7,277 nt of DNA from Acidimicrobiales bacterium (GTDB lineage Bacteria > Actinomycetota > Acidimicrobiia > Acidimicrobiales > RAAP-2), in the NCBI GenBank assembly GCA_017883125.1, contig JADGOD010000056.1, positions 1 through 7,277 on the forward strand. Direction: 5' to 3'. Shown in pieces: positions 5,333 through 7,277 of the stretch. Positions within the stretch are counted from its first letter, which is position 1. Each line of letters opens with the position of its first letter. The position numbers were made by a program, and so were the translations under genes. The notes under the pieces are model-generated. The model worked only from the letters and a program-made list of their open reading frames with translations, was not told the origin of the DNA and ran no database searches.

Positions 5333-7277
5333 ATGTCCGGAATCGTTCAGCTGGTAGGTGAAGGTGGCTATCAACCCTTCTCCCTGACCAGCACCGACAA
5401 GATGTGGCTGTACATCACGCTGGCCGTCGGAGTCGTCGGGATCTGCTTCGGCCTCCTCATGGCCCGCAACGTCCTCAAGGCCGACCAGGGCACGGCGAAG
5501 ATGAAGGAGATCGCCAAGGCGATCCAGGAGGGCGCCGAAGCGTTCCTGGCCCGTCAGTTCAAGACGATCGCCATCATCATCATCCCGCTGGCCGTCCTGA
5601 TCTTCTTCACGGCGACCAAGGTCACCAGAGCTGACGGCTCCGTGGCGCTCTCCTTCACCGCCGACGGCATCTACCGGGTGATCGCGTTCCTCGTCGGAGC
5701 AGCCTTCTCGGGTCTGACCGGCTTCATCGGCATGTCGATCGCCGTGCGAGGCAACGTCCGCACCGCGGCGGCCGCCACCCACTCGAACAAGATGGGCCCG
5801 GCCATGAAGGTCGCCTTCCGCACCGGTGCGGTCACCGGCCTGCTCTGCGTGGGCCTCGGCCTCGTCGGCGCCGCCGGGATCTTCCTGATCTTCCAGAACT
5901 CGGCCACCGCCGTGCTGATCGGCTTCGCCTTCGGCGCCTCGCTCCTGGCGCTGTTCATGCGAGTCGGCGGCGGGATCTTCACCAAGGCCGCCGACGTCGG
6001 TGCGGACCTGGTGGGCAAGGTCGAAGCAGGCATCCCCGAGGACGACCCCCGCAACGCGGCGACCATCGCCGACAACGTCGGTGACAACGTCGGCGACTGC
6101 GCTGGCATGGCGGCGGACCTCTTCGAGTCCTACGAGATCACCATCATCGCCGCCATCATCCTGGGCTGGTCGGCGCTGCACACCTCACGGGCCGTGCTCT
6201 TCCCGCTGATCGTCCCGGCCATCGGCGTGATCGCCTCGATCATCGGCATCTACGCCGTCAGGGCTCGGGACAAGGACAAGCACGCCCTCTCGGCGATCAA
6301 CCGCGGCTTCTGGCTCTCGCTGCTCCTCACGATCGTCGGCTCCTTCTTCGTGGCCAAGTTCTACGTCCACTCGCTCACCGTCTTCTGGGCCGTGCTGACC
6401 GGTGTCGGGCTCTCGCTGGTGGCCTCGATGATCACCGAGCACTTCACCTCGACCGAGCGCAACCCGGTCAGGGAGGTGGCCGAATCGACGCAGACCGGCC
6501 CGGCCACCACGGTGCTTTCGGGCATCGCGCTCGGACTCGAGTCGTCGGTGTGGGCGATCATGGCGATCGCCATCGCCATCGGTGTGGCGATCGGGCTCGG
6601 GCACGGAGAGATCCACCACGTGCTCTACCTCATCTCGCTCATCGGTATCGGCCTGCTGTCGACCGCCGGGATGATCGTCTCCGAAGACAGCTTCGGTCCG
6701 GTCTCGGACAACGCGGCGGGCATCGCCGAGATGTCCGGTGAGTTCACCGGTGAGGCCGAGCGGATCATGGTCAGCCTGGACGCGGTGGGCAACACCACCA
6801 AGGCCATCACCAAGGGCGTGGCCATCGGCTCGGCCGTGATCGCCGCCGTCTCGCTCTTCGGCTCGTTCATCGAGACCGCGGGATCGAAGCTCTTCCCGGG
6901 CCTCGACGCCTTCAAGGCGATCCAGATCAACGTGGCCGACCCGAAGACCTTCGTCGGTCTGCTCATCGGTGGCTCGATCGCCTTCATCTTCTCGGCCCTC
7001 GCCATCCGGGCGGTCGGCCGGTCGGCCGGCACGGTGGTGCTCGAGGTGCGCCGCCAGTTCCGCGAGCACCCCGGGATCATGGACTACACCGAGAAGCCCG
7101 AGTACGGACGGGTCATCGCCATCTGCACCGCGGCCTCCCAGCGCGAGCTGGCCACCCCGGCGCTGCTCGCGGTGCTCACGCCGGTCATCGTCGGGTTCGG
7201 CATCGGTTACCTGGCGTTGGGTGCGTTCCTCGCCGCGGTCATCCTCACCGGTCAGCTCATGGCCAACTTCCTGTCCA
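5333..7277 (+). CDS. hppA: Membrane-bound proton-pumping pyrophosphatase, K+-independent type (3' end missing)
   Basis: HppA couples hydrolysis of pyrophosphate to proton pumping across the membrane as a homodimer of 16-helix subunits. The window holds 648 codons; the family C-terminus, with its GGAWDNAKK signature, lies beyond the edge. The catalytic core is intact: DVGADLVGKVEAGIPEDDPR (221-240), then NAATIADNVGDNVGDCAGMA (241-260) and ADLFESYE, giving the Asp/Lys set that binds Mg-pyrophosphate. A second conserved block is EDSFGPVSDNAAGIAEM (451-467). At 486-495 the sequence is GNTTKAITKG: Lys490 and Thr493 replace the Ala/Gly pair of potassium-dependent enzymes, so this is the K+-independent H+-pumping class. 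The ATG at 5333 is fixed by AAAGGA at 5322-5327, 5 nt upstream. An internal ATG at 5402 lacks such a site. The protein is dense in predicted helices throughout, as expected. It likely recycles biosynthetic pyrophosphate into proton-motive force, which a proton-coupled permease such as its neighbour could use. Confidence 0.96.
   Translation, partial: MSGIVQLVGEGGYQPFSLTSTDKMWLYITLAVGVVGICFGLLMARNVLKADQGTAKMKEIAKAIQEGAEAFLARQFKTIAIIIIPLAVLIFFTATKVTRADGSVALSFTADGIYRVIAFLVGAAFSGLTGFIGMSIAVRGNVRTAAAATHSNKMGPAMKVAFRTGAVTGLLCVGLGLVGAAGIFLIFQNSATAVLIGFAFGASLLALFMRVGGGIFTKAADVGADLVGKVEAGIPEDDPRNAATIADNVGDNVGDCAGMAADLFESYEITIIAAIILGWSALHTSRAVLFPLIVPAIGVIASIIGIYAVRARDKDKHALSAINRGFWLSLLLTIVGSFFVAKFYVHSLTVFWAVLTGVGLSLVASMITEHFTSTERNPVREVAESTQTGPATTVLSGIALGLESSVWAIMAIAIAIGVAIGLGHGEIHHVLYLISLIGIGLLSTAGMIVSEDSFGPVSDNAAGIAEMSGEFTGEAERIMVSLDAVGNTTKAITKGVAIGSAVIAAVSLFGSFIETAGSKLFPGLDAFKAIQINVADPKTFVGLLIGGSIAFIFSALAIRAVGRSAGTVVLEVRRQFREHPGIMDYTEKPEYGRVIAICTAASQRELATPALLAVLTPVIVGFGIGYLALGAFLAAVILTGQLMANFLS

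Noticed and set aside
3261..5357. A 698-codon plus-strand open frame overlapping the permease and hppA leader
   Set aside because: It is a shifted-frame shadow of the permease: low-complexity Arg/Gly/Pro/His sequence with no domain, while the other frame is a recognisable transporter.
3982..6181. Two long minus-strand open frames (3982-5259 and 4937-6181)
   Set aside because: Both are antisense shadows of the permease and hppA, caused by high GC with few stop codons. Their products are Asp/Gly/Arg/Val-rich with no known motif, and one spans the hppA promoter.
6185..7069. A 294-codon minus-strand open frame inside hppA
   Set aside because: It is antisense to highly conserved pyrophosphatase sequence and contains only charged low-complexity residues.

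Overview
The window is high-GC DNA with strong G/C bias at third codon positions, and its protein families point to an actinobacterium (Actinomycetota). The sigma factor and paired TrkA proteins resemble, but are clearly diverged from, those of Streptomyces and Mycobacterium. A deep-branching class such as Acidimicrobiia is my best guess, held with moderate confidence. Both ends cut through genes.

Layout: (1) 1-414, plus strand: the 3' end of an RpoD/SigA-type sigma factor. (2) 432-512, plus strand: a 26-codon gene for a tiny membrane peptide, ending just before a strong hairpin (521-551) shared with the convergent gene. (3) 534-2697, minus strand: a probable operon, read right to left, of two RCK/TrkA-family proteins overlapping by 4 bp, followed after 47 bp by a HAD-IB phosphatase with a C-terminal membrane anchor. 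(4) 2791-5172, plus strand, divergent from the trkA pair: a KimA-like APC permease, probably a potassium importer, with its cytosolic USP-like domain and an extra C-terminal OB-fold. (5) 5333-7277, plus strand: most of hppA, a membrane proton-pumping pyrophosphatase of the potassium-independent type, preceded by its own promoter and a leader with a hairpin.

The theme is ion homeostasis and membrane energisation. Two nucleotide-binding RCK subunits lie back to back with a potassium permease and no TrkH/KtrB channel is nearby, so the permease is the natural candidate for their partner. From memory, Mycobacterium tuberculosis has the same divergent trio (Rv2690c permease; ceoB and ceoC), with a stand-alone OB-fold protein (Rv2694c) close by and sigA a few genes away. 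Here the OB-fold is fused to the permease.

The most unexpected pattern is regulatory. Three genes (the 26-aa peptide, the HAD phosphatase and the permease) each have a TAGNNT hexamer exactly 7 nt before the start codon, as expected for leaderless transcripts. This supports the tiny gene and fixes the GTG starts of the other two. No mobile element, CRISPR array, tRNA or rRNA was seen.
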